Assembly: GCF_900292075.1 (NCBI RefSeq)
Contig: NZ_OLMV01000003.1
Location: 372,001 to 436,000 of the forward strand
Length of the DNA stretch: 64,000 bases
Reading direction: 5' to 3'
DNA from: Microbacterium timonense
Lineage (GTDB): Bacteria > Actinomycetota > Actinomycetes > Actinomycetales > Microbacteriaceae
A program made the position numbers and the translations under genes. Under the pieces are notes generated by a model. It ran no database searches. It had not been told where the DNA came from and saw only the letters and a list, made by a program, of their open reading frames with translations. Numbering within the stretch: the first letter of the stretch is position 1; every line of letters starts with the position of its first letter. Shown in pieces: positions 54,284 to 62,031 of this stretch.

Positions 54284-54754
54284 TCACGGCACCCGTCGGC
54301 GTCGCGGCGGGATGAAGAGACCGACGCCCAACAGCACGGCGATCGCCAGCACGATCACCTGGCTCACCTGATCGAACACCGACATATGCGCCAGGTGAGT
54401 GACGTGGTAGAGGAAGTGCAGCACGCCGAACGCGGTCCAGGCCACACCGAGGAGGCGGCACCCGAGCTGCGTGGGCCACAACAGACCGAAGACGCTCGCG
54501 AGACCGAGCGCGAGGTACTGTGCGCCGTGATCACGGATGAGGTGCTCGTTGTAGGGGCCGTCCTGCGAGATCCACTCTCCGAGGATCGCGGGGAAGTGAT
54601 CGTAGAACTCGCGAGGGAAGAAGTAGGCCCACGTGCCGACCACGGCGGCGATGACGATGGACCCGATCAGGGCGACGACCTGCACCCGGCTCAGGCGCCG
54701 TTCGGTGTCGAGCCGCGTCGAGGAACTGATTCCCGGGTTCGTCACGTTCGTCAT
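54284..54754 (-). CDS. Four-span membrane protein, ECF41 regulon candidate
   Basis: 156 residues. About four membrane spans (VVALIGSIVIAAVVGTWAYFF, YLALGLASVFGLLW, LLGVAWTAFGVLHFLYHVTHL, IVLAIAVLLGVGLFI) with conserved HFLYHVTHLAHM histidines. Function unknown; the fold recalls small DUF4345-like or DoxX-like membrane proteins. Its promoter region carries the same TCACA-N13-CGTCGTC as the sigma gene and the NmrA-like gene, so it belongs to the same regulon. ATG at 54754. Confidence 0.78.
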   Translation of the reverse strand: MTNVTNPGISSSTRLDTERRLSRVQVVALIGSIVIAAVVGTWAYFFPREFYDHFPAILGEWISQDGPYNEHLIRDHGAQYLALGLASVFGLLWPTQLGCRLLGVAWTAFGVLHFLYHVTHLAHMSVFDQVSQVIVLAIAVLLGVGLFIPPRRRRVP

Positions 54755-54821
54755 GGTTCCGCTGCTCCTTCGTCGGCGGCGCCCGCGACGTCTGTCGCGC
54801 GAGGTGCGCCCCTGAGGAGTC

Positions 54822-54846
54822 GACGACGCAGGCCCGCGATTTGTGA
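54822..54846 (-). promoter_or_regulatory. ECF41-type promoter of the membrane gene
   Basis: Minus strand: ATCACA, 13 nt, CGTCGTC; plus-strand coordinates TGTGA 54842-54846 and GACGACG 54822-54828. It is 67 bp before the ATG at 54754. Confidence 0.8.
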
Positions 54847-54873
54847 TGGCGTGCCGTCACGTGAGCGGCTCGG

Positions 54874-55809
54874 TCACCACCCTCCGAGCTTGCCCGGGTC
54901 GAGAACGAGCCAGAGGTCGGTGATGTGCTGTGCTTCCACATGGAAGCTGGCGACGCCGAAGAGCCGCCCGTCGAGAACGAGCGCATAACCCAGCCCATCC
55001 GCTGTGCGTCGCTCCTCGAACACCAGCCGGGGGTGCTTCCGCAGCATCCCCATCATCACGCGCGCCACGCGATCGGCGCCGACGACAACATTCGGTGCCA
55101 CGCTGACGACTCCACCGCCGTCGGCCCGCAGTTCCACATCCGGTGCCAGCGTCTGCATCAGCCGTCGCATGTCGCCGCCCTCCGAAGCTGCGAGGAAGGC
55201 CCGGACCACCTCATCGTGTCTCTCGGCGGGGACCACGGCGGTCCGTCGGTCCCTGATGTGTCGGCGGGCGGATGTCGCCAGCTGACGCGCGGCCGCCGGA
55301 GACCTGCCGACGAGCTCGGCGATGTCGTCGAAAGGAGTGCCGAACACGTCGTGGAGCACGAAGACGACCCGCTCGGCCGGAGTCATCGACTCCAGCACGA
55401 CCAGCAGCGCCGTGCTCACGGCATCGTCGAGCGTCAGGCGGTCCAGCGGATCCTGACTGCCTCGAGCCAGGCTCGCGGGCGTGGCCGCCGTACCGCGGAA
55501 CAGATCGGCCGGAACGGGCTCGGGCAGCCACTGACCGATCTGCTGTTCACGCCGTGCCCGCGCAGATCCGAGAACGTCCAGAGCGACCCGGCTTGCGACG
55601 CGCGTGAGCCATGCTGCGGGCTCGCGGATCTCGTCCCGCTCCGTCTCGGTGAGCCGGTACCAGCGGATGTAGGTCTCCTGGACCACGTCCTCGGCATCCG
55701 CGAGCGTGCCCGTCATGCGGTACGCCAGCGACACCAGACGGCGCCGCTCACCGATCACGTCAGCGTGTGCGCCCTCCGGCTCGGTGTCGGAGCGAATGTG
55801 ATCAGGCAT
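54874..55809 (-). CDS. ECF41-family RNA polymerase sigma factor (SigJ type)
   Basis: 311 residues. Region 2 (RRRLVSLAYRMTGTLADAEDVVQETYIRWY), the inter-region WLPEP motif characteristic of ECF41 (QIGQWLPEPVPADLF), region 4 (SMTPAERVVFVLHDVFGTPFDDIAELVGRSPAAARQLATSARRHI), then a SnoaL-like C-terminal domain of about 110 residues ending LDPGKLGG, close to the family's NPDKL-type tail. The C-terminal domain acts as an in-built regulator in place of an anti-sigma factor. ATG 55809 with AAGGAG 8 nt upstream was chosen; it is autoregulated by the promoter at 55875-55899. Confidence 0.92.
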   Translation of the reverse strand: MPDHIRSDTEPEGAHADVIGERRRLVSLAYRMTGTLADAEDVVQETYIRWYRLTETERDEIREPAAWLTRVASRVALDVLGSARARREQQIGQWLPEPVPADLFRGTAATPASLARGSQDPLDRLTLDDAVSTALLVVLESMTPAERVVFVLHDVFGTPFDDIAELVGRSPAAARQLATSARRHIRDRRTAVVPAERHDEVVRAFLAASEGGDMRRLMQTLAPDVELRADGGGVVSVAPNVVVGADRVARVMMGMLRKHPRLVFEERRTADGLGYALVLDGRLFGVASFHVEAQHITDLWLVLDPGKLGGW

Positions 55810-55874
55810 CTCGCGAACTCCTTCTCGGCCTCGGGGCGGCATCGGCACCCGCGATCTCACTCTCCTCTACATCT

Positions 55875-55899
55875 GACGACGCCACGCAGTCAGATGTGA
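55875..55899 (-). promoter_or_regulatory. ECF41-type promoter of the sigma gene (autoregulation)
   Basis: Minus strand: CTCACA, 13 nt, CGTCGTC; plus-strand TGTGA 55895-55899 and GACGACG 55875-55881, 65 bp before the sigma start. Identical spacing to the two other sites. Confidence 0.82.
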
Positions 55900-55921
55900 G
55901 GCCGAAGGGTCCGGCCGTACA

Positions 55922-56830
55922 TCAGCCGAAGAGCCGGTCCAGCTGCGTGAACAGGCCGAGCTCCGTCGCGGCGCCACGCGCCACCAGGAATCCGACGATG
56001 CCGACGATCCACGCCGTGTTCTCGCGGCCCGTGCGCTCCATCCAGTCCGCCAGGCGCCTGAGCGGGCGGTCGATCAGCGGTGCGGCGACCAGGCGCAGCA
56101 CCAGCAGCACGATCGCGGGAAGCACCATGACCGCGCAGTAGGCGGCGAGAGCCGCGACGCGCAGCGGCATGCCGATCGGAGCCTCGGCGAGCATCCCCAT
56201 CGCGACGAGGTAGGGGAGCATCGTGGCGACCTCGACCAGACCGGCGCCGATCGCGACCGCCACGACGGCGGCCCCCGAGGCCTCCGGGGCGAGCAGCCGG
56301 TCGCGCCAGCGCGTCAGGCGAGTCGGCCTCCCTCGCTCGTTCCCCGCCCCCGCACCCGGCGCACCGTGGTCGCCGACACCGCCGGCGGCGGACCCGGATG
56401 CAGCGACCGCCGGCATCCCGGTCCCTCGCGCCGCGTCGCCGCGCTCCAGCGACGATCCATCGCGCGTCGCCGGATGGCTGTGCGCACTGTTCGCGGGAAC
56501 GGCGGCCGCCTTCGATCCCGAACCGCCGATGAAGAACGAGGCGACGAGAAGAGCGGCGCCCACCAGCAGGCGCACCACCTGCCCTGTCGTCGATGACAGG
56601 AACTCCTGCGCGACGTCGACGAGGTTCACGAGCCCCAGCGTGAAGAGGATGCCGACGACCAGGTAGAAGACGGCGATGGCCACGAGGTAGAACAGCACCC
56701 GCCCCACGCGCACACGACCGGGAGCCAGCAGCAGGAACAGAGGGATGAGGAGCGTGCCGACGCTCAGGCCGTCCAAGAGCGCCAGCACACCGAGGGTGAG
56801 CGCGAGCGGCGCGTCGGTGAGAAGTTCCAT
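55922..56830 (-). CDS. GAP-family (Sap-like) membrane protein
   Basis: 302 residues. N-terminal spans (LALTLGVLALLDGLSVGTLLIPLFLLLAPGRV), a His/Ser/Gly-rich cytoplasmic or exterior loop (about 110-180), and C-terminal spans (VAVAIGAGLVEVATMLPYLVAMGMLAEAPIGMPLRVAALAAYCAVMVLPAIVLL). This is the GAP/Sap family named from mycobacterial glycolipid and sulfolipid-1 addressing proteins, thought to help move lipids across the membrane. ATG at 56830. It is divergent from the histidine kinase gene. The substrate here is unknown. Confidence 0.85.
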   Translation of the reverse strand: MELLTDAPLALTLGVLALLDGLSVGTLLIPLFLLLAPGRVRVGRVLFYLVAIAVFYLVVGILFTLGLVNLVDVAQEFLSSTTGQVVRLLVGAALLVASFFIGGSGSKAAAVPANSAHSHPATRDGSSLERGDAARGTGMPAVAASGSAAGGVGDHGAPGAGAGNERGRPTRLTRWRDRLLAPEASGAAVVAVAIGAGLVEVATMLPYLVAMGMLAEAPIGMPLRVAALAAYCAVMVLPAIVLLVLRLVAAPLIDRPLRRLADWMERTGRENTAWIVGIVGFLVARGAATELGLFTQLDRLFG

Positions 56831-56939
56831 GCCCACACCCTCGCGCGCTGGGTGCGCGCGCGGATCGGGCGGAAGGACCAGTTCGCTGCGGCCGCCCTCC
56901 CTCCTTCGACGGATGCCTCGGCCGCTGCTCCGTGGTTGC

Positions 56940-58151
56940 ATGAGGAGCATGAGGGCGACCGTGCGCAGGGCTGGGCCGTCCGTCGTCGCCTGGGTGCGCG
57001 CGCACCGGCCGCTCGCGGACGCGCTCGGTTTCGCCACGCTCGCCGTGGTGCTGGCCGCCCTGGGACTGGTCGGGCTGTGGACGTTGTTCTCGGTGCTGCC
57101 CCAACCGCTCTCGCCGTGGTGGTCGCTCGCGCTCGCGCTCCCCGCCAGCGCACTCGTGCTGCTGCGCCCCCGGGCCCCGCTCGCGCTGCTCACCGCCTCT
57201 CTCGTGCTGCTGGCGATCGACCTGCTCACCGTGGGCGGCATCGTGACGCTCGTCGTCGTGCTCGACCTGCTCTACGCCGCGACGCTGGCCGCCGGCCCCG
57301 CCGGGCGCCGGCGCATCCTGGCCGGGATCGCGGTCGCGGTCATCGGCGTCGGTGTCGCCGCGTTCGCTGCGGCAGATGACATCCGCATCGCCGTCCTCGT
57401 GACGCTGCAGCTGGGCGCGCTGGCCGGCATGGACTACTGGTACGCGACCTCCGTCGCGCAGGCGCACGAGCTGGTGGCGCTGCATCGGGCGCGGGCCGAA
57501 GACGCCGAGCGCCTGGCGGAGCGCGATCGCGCCGAGGCGGTGCAACGCGAACGCGAGCAGATGGCGCGGGAGCTGCACGACCTCGTCGCGGGGCATGTCG
57601 CCGCCATCGCCATCCGCGCGGAAGCCGCGCTGTCGCTGGATGCCGCGCCCGGCCGTGACCGCGAGGCCCTGCGGGCGGTGCGGGACTCGAGCCTGGAGGC
57701 GCACCAGGCGCTGCGGTCGATGATCGCGGTGCTGCGCACCGGCGATGCCGCCGTCGCCGCGCCCGGGCGCGATGCCCTTCCCGGACTCGTCGACGACGCC
57801 CGCCGCCACGGACTGCATGTGCGCCTCGACGACTCGCTGCCCCGCGGCATCCCGTCGCCCGTCGATCAAGCCGTCATCCGCATCGTGCAGGAGTCCCTCG
57901 CCAATTGCGTGCGCCACGCGGCCGGCGCCGAGGTGGACGTCGTGCTCGACAGCGTCGACGGCGGCGATGTGCGCGTGCGGGTGGACTCGCGCGGCGGCAG
58001 CGCCCTGACCCGACCGCCCATCCGTGGCAACGGCTGGGGGCTGGAACTGCTGCGGGAGCGCGCCCGCGCACTCGGCGGGCAGCTCGAGGCAGGACCCACC
58101 GACGCGGGCTGGTCGGTCCGGGCGACGATCCCCGTGGGGGCGGCCGCATGA
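56940..58151 (+). CDS. NarL-type sensor histidine kinase
   Basis: 403 residues. Five or six N-terminal membrane spans (about 25-175), a coiled-coil linker, then a HisKA_3 domain with the phosphoacceptor His in REQMARELHDLVAGHVAAIAI, and a HATPase_c domain (QESLANCVRHAAGAEV and GNGWGLELLRERARALGG). It signals to the response regulator encoded next door. The stop overlaps its ATG. Start chosen at 56940; an ATG at 56949 is possible. The membrane input suggests an envelope or small-molecule signal, unknown here. Confidence 0.88.
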   Translation: MRSMRATVRRAGPSVVAWVRAHRPLADALGFATLAVVLAALGLVGLWTLFSVLPQPLSPWWSLALALPASALVLLRPRAPLALLTASLVLLAIDLLTVGGIVTLVVVLDLLYAATLAAGPAGRRRILAGIAVAVIGVGVAAFAAADDIRIAVLVTLQLGALAGMDYWYATSVAQAHELVALHRARAEDAERLAERDRAEAVQREREQMARELHDLVAGHVAAIAIRAEAALSLDAAPGRDREALRAVRDSSLEAHQALRSMIAVLRTGDAAVAAPGRDALPGLVDDARRHGLHVRLDDSLPRGIPSPVDQAVIRIVQESLANCVRHAAGAEVDVVLDSVDGGDVRVRVDSRGGSALTRPPIRGNGWGLELLRERARALGGQLEAGPTDAGWSVRATIPVGAAA

Positions 58152-58786
58152 CGCCGCGCGTGGTGCTCGCCGACGATCACGGCGCGATCCGTGAGGGGCT
58201 GCGGATCATGCTGGAGGCGCACGGGGTGGACGTCGTGGGCGAGGCGTCCGATGGTGCGGTGGCCGTGCGCAACGCGGCGTCGCTGCGGCCGGACGTCGTG
58301 CTGATGGATTTGCGCATGCCGGGTGTCGACGGCGTCACCGCCACGCGCGAGATCGTGGCGGCCGGCTCGGCGCAGGTGCTCGTCTTGACGAGCTTCGACG
58401 AGGACGAGCTGGTCGACGGCGCGCTGCGTGCCGGTGCCGCCGGGTTCCTCTTGAAGACGACGGATGCCGCGACCCTCGTCGACGCCGTGCGCCGGGTCGC
58501 GGGCGGTGAGGGGGTGCTCGATCCGCGCGTGACGCGGCGCGCGCTCGCGCTCATCCCTCGCAGCGTGGATTCTGGCGGCGGGGAACCGGTGCCGGGAGTG
58601 GATCTGCTCACCGACCGCGAGCGGGAGGTGCTCGACGCGATGCGCGCCGGACAGTCCAATCAGCAGATCTCCGACGCGTTGGGGATCTCGGTCGCCACCG
58701 TGAAGACCCACGTCTCGAACGTGCTCGCCAAACTCGGCGCTCGCAGCCGCGCGCACGCGGTGGCGCTCGTGGTCGGCGAGGCTTGA
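58148..58786 (+). CDS. NarL/FixJ-type response regulator
   Basis: 212 residues. Receiver domain 1-120 with acidic D9/D10, phosphoacceptor D54 in VVLMDLRMPG, T85 region in VLTSFDED, and K in GFLLKTT. LuxR-type HTH at 150-205 (LTDREREVLDAMRAGQSNQQISDALGISVATVKTHVSNVLAKLG). It acts with the kinase at 56940-58151, whose stop overlaps its start codon. Confidence 0.95.
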   Translation: MTPRVVLADDHGAIREGLRIMLEAHGVDVVGEASDGAVAVRNAASLRPDVVLMDLRMPGVDGVTATREIVAAGSAQVLVLTSFDEDELVDGALRAGAAGFLLKTTDAATLVDAVRRVAGGEGVLDPRVTRRALALIPRSVDSGGGEPVPGVDLLTDREREVLDAMRAGQSNQQISDALGISVATVKTHVSNVLAKLGARSRAHAVALVVGEA

Positions 58787-58798
58787 GCCGCCGAGACG

Positions 58799-60031
58799 TC
58801 AGTGGTGGGCGTGCCCGGCGCCCACCTTCGAGCCGGCGATGGGCTTGGCGGCACCAGACGCGAAGCCCGACAGGGCGATGAGCCCGACCAGGATCCACAG
58901 GGTCGGCAGCAGACCGATCTCGTGGCTGATCCAGCCGAGGATGGGCGGGCCGCACAGGAACGCGACGTAGCCGATGGTGGCGGCCGCGCTCACGGATGCC
59001 GCGGCTTTGGCGGGGTCGTCGGCCGCGGCCGACATGCCCACCGGGAAGCCGAGCGACGCGCCCAGGCCCCACAGGGCGACACCGATGAGGGCGGCGGACA
59101 TCGACGGCGCCAGGATGAAGATCACCAGTCCGCTGCCGGCGAGGATCGCCAGGATGCGGAGGGTCCAGACGCGACCGAACCGGTCCACGATCGGTCCGCC
59201 GAGCGCGCGGCCCGCCGTCATGGCGACCGAGAACACGGTGAGGGCGATCGCGCCCTGCGCCTCGGACCCGTCGTGCCCGTCGACGACGGCCAGGGGCAGC
59301 CAGTCGTTCGCGCCGCCCTCGGCGAAGGCCATGCCGAGCATGATCGCGCCGATCGCGTAGGTGCGCGGGTCCCGCCACACCGCGACCGCCGCCGCGAACT
59401 TCTCCCGCCGCGTCGGGGCGCCCGCACCCGTCGGGTCCTCGTTCACCTCGCGCAGCGGCACGAAGGCCACCGCGAAGGCGCCGCACACCACGACCAGGCA
59501 GCCCATGATCCACAGGTGCGGCGCGACACCGACGCCCCACGCCGCCATCGCGACCCCGACGCCGGCGCCGGCGACGGTGCCCAGGCTGAACAGCGCGTGG
59601 AACAGGGGCATGATCGTCTTGCCCGTGGCCTGCTCGATCGCCGCACCCTCGACGTTCATCATGACGTCCGTGGCGCCCATACCCAGGCCCATGATGGCCA
59701 GGCCGATCGCCGTCAGCGCGAACGACAAAGTGAAGTGCGCCCCGAAGCCGACCGCCACGATGCCGACGGCGTACGTCGCCAGGCTGAAGAGCAGGCCGCG
59801 GCGGGCGCCCCAGCGAGCGAGGAGGACGTTCGCGAGCGAGAGCCCGATGATCGACGCCGCGCCTGAGGCGAACAGCAGCAGGCCGATCTGGAAGTCGTTG
59901 ACGCCCAGGTTCACCTTCACCGACGGCACGCGAGACGCCCATGTGGCGAAGCCGAGCCCCGTCACGAAGAAGATGACGAAGATCGCGGTGCGCCAGGCGA
60001 CCAGCTGTCGGCGGGTGAGCGCGGTGTCCAT
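58799..60031 (-). CDS. MFS transporter (LacI-regulated)
   Basis: 410 residues, 12 membrane spans, with GLGFATWASRVPSVKVNLGVNDFQIGLLLFASGAASIIGL typical of the YbjJ/FucP-like MFS group. A TACAGT box (60038-60043, minus strand) lies 6 nt before the ATG, so a leaderless message is expected. Two palindromic operators with a central CG (60043-60058 and 60064-60077) abut this box and the divergent LacI gene, so the transporter should be repressed by that LacI protein. Substrate, probably a sugar or related molecule, is unknown. Confidence 0.9.
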   Translation of the reverse strand: MDTALTRRQLVAWRTAIFVIFFVTGLGFATWASRVPSVKVNLGVNDFQIGLLLFASGAASIIGLSLANVLLARWGARRGLLFSLATYAVGIVAVGFGAHFTLSFALTAIGLAIMGLGMGATDVMMNVEGAAIEQATGKTIMPLFHALFSLGTVAGAGVGVAMAAWGVGVAPHLWIMGCLVVVCGAFAVAFVPLREVNEDPTGAGAPTRREKFAAAVAVWRDPRTYAIGAIMLGMAFAEGGANDWLPLAVVDGHDGSEAQGAIALTVFSVAMTAGRALGGPIVDRFGRVWTLRILAILAGSGLVIFILAPSMSAALIGVALWGLGASLGFPVGMSAAADDPAKAAASVSAAATIGYVAFLCGPPILGWISHEIGLLPTLWILVGLIALSGFASGAAKPIAGSKVGAGHAHH

Positions 60032-60042
60032 CGGGCCACTGT

Positions 60043-60077
60043 ACCGAATCGATTCGGTGAATCTCGAATCGATTCGA
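60043..60077. promoter_or_regulatory. Tandem LacI-type operators between MFS and LacI genes
   Basis: Operator 1: ACCGAATCGATTCGGT (60043-60058), perfect 16-bp palindrome. Operator 2: TCGAATCGATTCGA (60064-60077), perfect 14-bp palindrome. Both have the core GAATCGATTC with a central CG, typical of LacI-family sites, and their centres are 20 bp apart (two helical turns). Confidence 0.9.
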
Positions 60078-60126
60078 CGGACGCATGCCGCCCGGCTACC
60101 ATCATCACGATAAGGAGCGCCGCGAC

Positions 60127-61188
60127 ATGAGCCCTCAGGACCCCGGCACGCGCCGTGCCACGATCTCGGACGTCGCCCGCGAGGCAGGCGTCTCGCCGTC
60201 GACCGCGTCGGTGGTCTTCAGCGGCAAGACTCCGGTATCGGATGCCACGCGCCAGCGGGTGCTCGACGCGGCCGCCGAACTGGGCTACACCGGTCCCGAC
60301 CCGCGCGCCGCGTCACTGCGCCGCGGCCGGTCCGGCATCGTCGGCGTCGTCTTCGAGGAGCACCTGCGCACCGCGTTCCTCGACCCGGTCAAGACGCTCA
60401 TGATGGACGGCCTCGCCGATGCCGTCGCCCCTCTGGGCGCGGGCCTGCTGCTCCTGCGCGACCACGAGCCGACGGGCACCGGGCCCTCGCTCACGACAGC
60501 GACGCTGGATGCCGCGGTGCTCGTGGGCTGCAGCGGGTTCCTGCGCGAGTCGCTGGCCGCCGTGAAGGCACGCGGCATCCCGGTGGTGGTCATCGAGGGG
60601 GATGCCGGCGACGATGTGCCGCGCATCGGGCTCGACAACCGCGAGGCCCAGCGCCAGGCCGCCAGTCATCTGCGCGCGCTGGGCCACCGTGACGTCGCCG
60701 TGGTCACCCTCCCGGCGCGTGCCGGCTGGGAGCGCGGCTGGCTGCGCGATGACACCGCGATCGCCGTCGACGTGACACGCGAGCGCCTGGCCGGTGCCCT
60801 GGACGTCTTCCCGGATGCCGTGGCCTACGGAGCCGCCGGCAGCTTCATCGACGAGGGGCTCGCGGCCGGTCGCGAGATCTTCGCCGACCCCGAGCGCCGC
60901 CCCACCGCCGTCATCGCCCAGAGCGATCTGCTCGCCGCCGGTGTCATCCGGGCCGCCGAAGAAGCGGGTCTGCGGGTGCCGGAGGATGTCAGCGTGACCG
61001 GGTTCGACGGCATCGTCGTCGACGGGCTCGCGCCGTACGAGCTCACCACGCTGGTGCAGCCGGCGACCGACAAGGGCCGTGCCGCGGGCACCGCCGTCGC
61101 GGCGATGCTCGAGGGCACGCCGGCGGCATCGATCCGCTTCACCTGCACCTTCCGCGAGGGCAACACCACCGCCCCCGCCCCGGCCTGA
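60127..61188 (+). CDS. LacI-family transcriptional regulator
   Basis: 353 residues. N-terminal LacI HTH (ATISDVAREAGVSPSTASVVFSGKTPVSDATRQRVLDAAAELGY) and a periplasmic-binding-protein-like effector domain (GIVGVVFEEHLRTAFLDPV, VVIEGDAGDDVPRIGLDNREAQRQAASHL, IAQSDLLAAGVIRAAEEAGLRVPEDVSVTGFDGI). It should repress the divergent MFS gene and itself through the two operators at 60043-60077. ATG at 60127 was chosen at the start of the HTH, with AAGGAG 10 nt upstream. Confidence 0.95.
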   Translation: MSPQDPGTRRATISDVAREAGVSPSTASVVFSGKTPVSDATRQRVLDAAAELGYTGPDPRAASLRRGRSGIVGVVFEEHLRTAFLDPVKTLMMDGLADAVAPLGAGLLLLRDHEPTGTGPSLTTATLDAAVLVGCSGFLRESLAAVKARGIPVVVIEGDAGDDVPRIGLDNREAQRQAASHLRALGHRDVAVVTLPARAGWERGWLRDDTAIAVDVTRERLAGALDVFPDAVAYGAAGSFIDEGLAAGREIFADPERRPTAVIAQSDLLAAGVIRAAEEAGLRVPEDVSVTGFDGIVVDGLAPYELTTLVQPATDKGRAAGTAVAAMLEGTPAASIRFTCTFREGNTTAPAPA

Positions 61189-61229
61189 TTCCCTGCCCGT
61201 CGGGGATCTCGAATGCTCGCCGGCGCTCG

Positions 61230-61943
61230 CTACTCGATCGGCGGCTGGGGGCGGCGGTCGCGCACCAGCGACGGCATGTGGTGGTCCAGCAGCGTCAGCA
61301 CGATCGCGATCACCACGCCGATGGCGAGCACGACGGCGGAGTTGCGCACCGAGTCCGCGAAGCCGATGGTGTTCACGTCGAGGAACGGGTACGGGTACCA
61401 CCCGGTGACCGCGCCGTGGACGAACGTGTAGATCAGCCACAGCAGCGGCCAGACGAACGCCCATGCGGTCGTGGCCCACGTGGCACGCGGGCGCGGACCG
61501 AACAGCAGCCAGCCGACGAGCGTGGCCCACGGCGAGATGTAGTGGAAGCCGATGGTCGCGACGAAGGCCCAGCCCTCGAGGTGCACGAGCGGCGCGAGGA
61601 TCGTCTCGTACACCAGGCCCGTGATGATGATGCCCAGCAGCGCGTCGAACCGCAGCACGCGCCACAGCTTGCCGTCGCGGAAGATGTTCAGCGCCAGGGC
61701 GATCGACGTGCCGAGCACGAACAGGTTGCTCTGGATCGTGAAGAAGCTGAACAGGCGCACCAGGCGGGTTCCTACCGGCCCGGTCGCGTTGGCTCCCGAG
61801 TTGGCGTCCTGTCCGCCGGTGAAGATCAGGATGATCTGGATGATGAGGGCGATGGCGACCACGACGGCGATCCCGCCGTACCAGATCCTCGCCACTCGCA
61901 CCCGCGTGTCGGTGTTCTCAGAAATCGCGATCGTCGCGCTCAT
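61230..61943 (-). CDS. Pr6Pr-like family membrane protein
   Basis: 237 residues with about six membrane spans: VARIWYGGIAVVVAIALIIQIILIF, LVRLFSFFTIQSNLFVLGTSIALAL, LLGIIITGLVYETILAPLVHLEGWAF, and LIYTFVHGAVTGWYPYPFLDV. The FFTIQSN and YPYPFLDV segments are typical of the Pr6Pr family, unknown activity. ATG 61943 preferred over an upstream start that adds a non-conserved PGRIRPGGHA extension. The stop lies within CGCTACTCG, a fragment of the family D repeat. Confidence 0.85.
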   Translation of the reverse strand: MSATIAISENTDTRVRVARIWYGGIAVVVAIALIIQIILIFTGGQDANSGANATGPVGTRLVRLFSFFTIQSNLFVLGTSIALALNIFRDGKLWRVLRFDALLGIIITGLVYETILAPLVHLEGWAFVATIGFHYISPWATLVGWLLFGPRPRATWATTAWAFVWPLLWLIYTFVHGAVTGWYPYPFLDVNTIGFADSVRNSAVVLAIGVVIAIVLTLLDHHMPSLVRDRRPQPPIE

Positions 61944-62031
61944 GGCGTGGCCCCCCGGTCGTATGCGCCCCGGCACATGCTAGTGGGGCGACCAGCCGGT
62001 GCGACAGCAACTGGCCGATAATGTATGCCGC

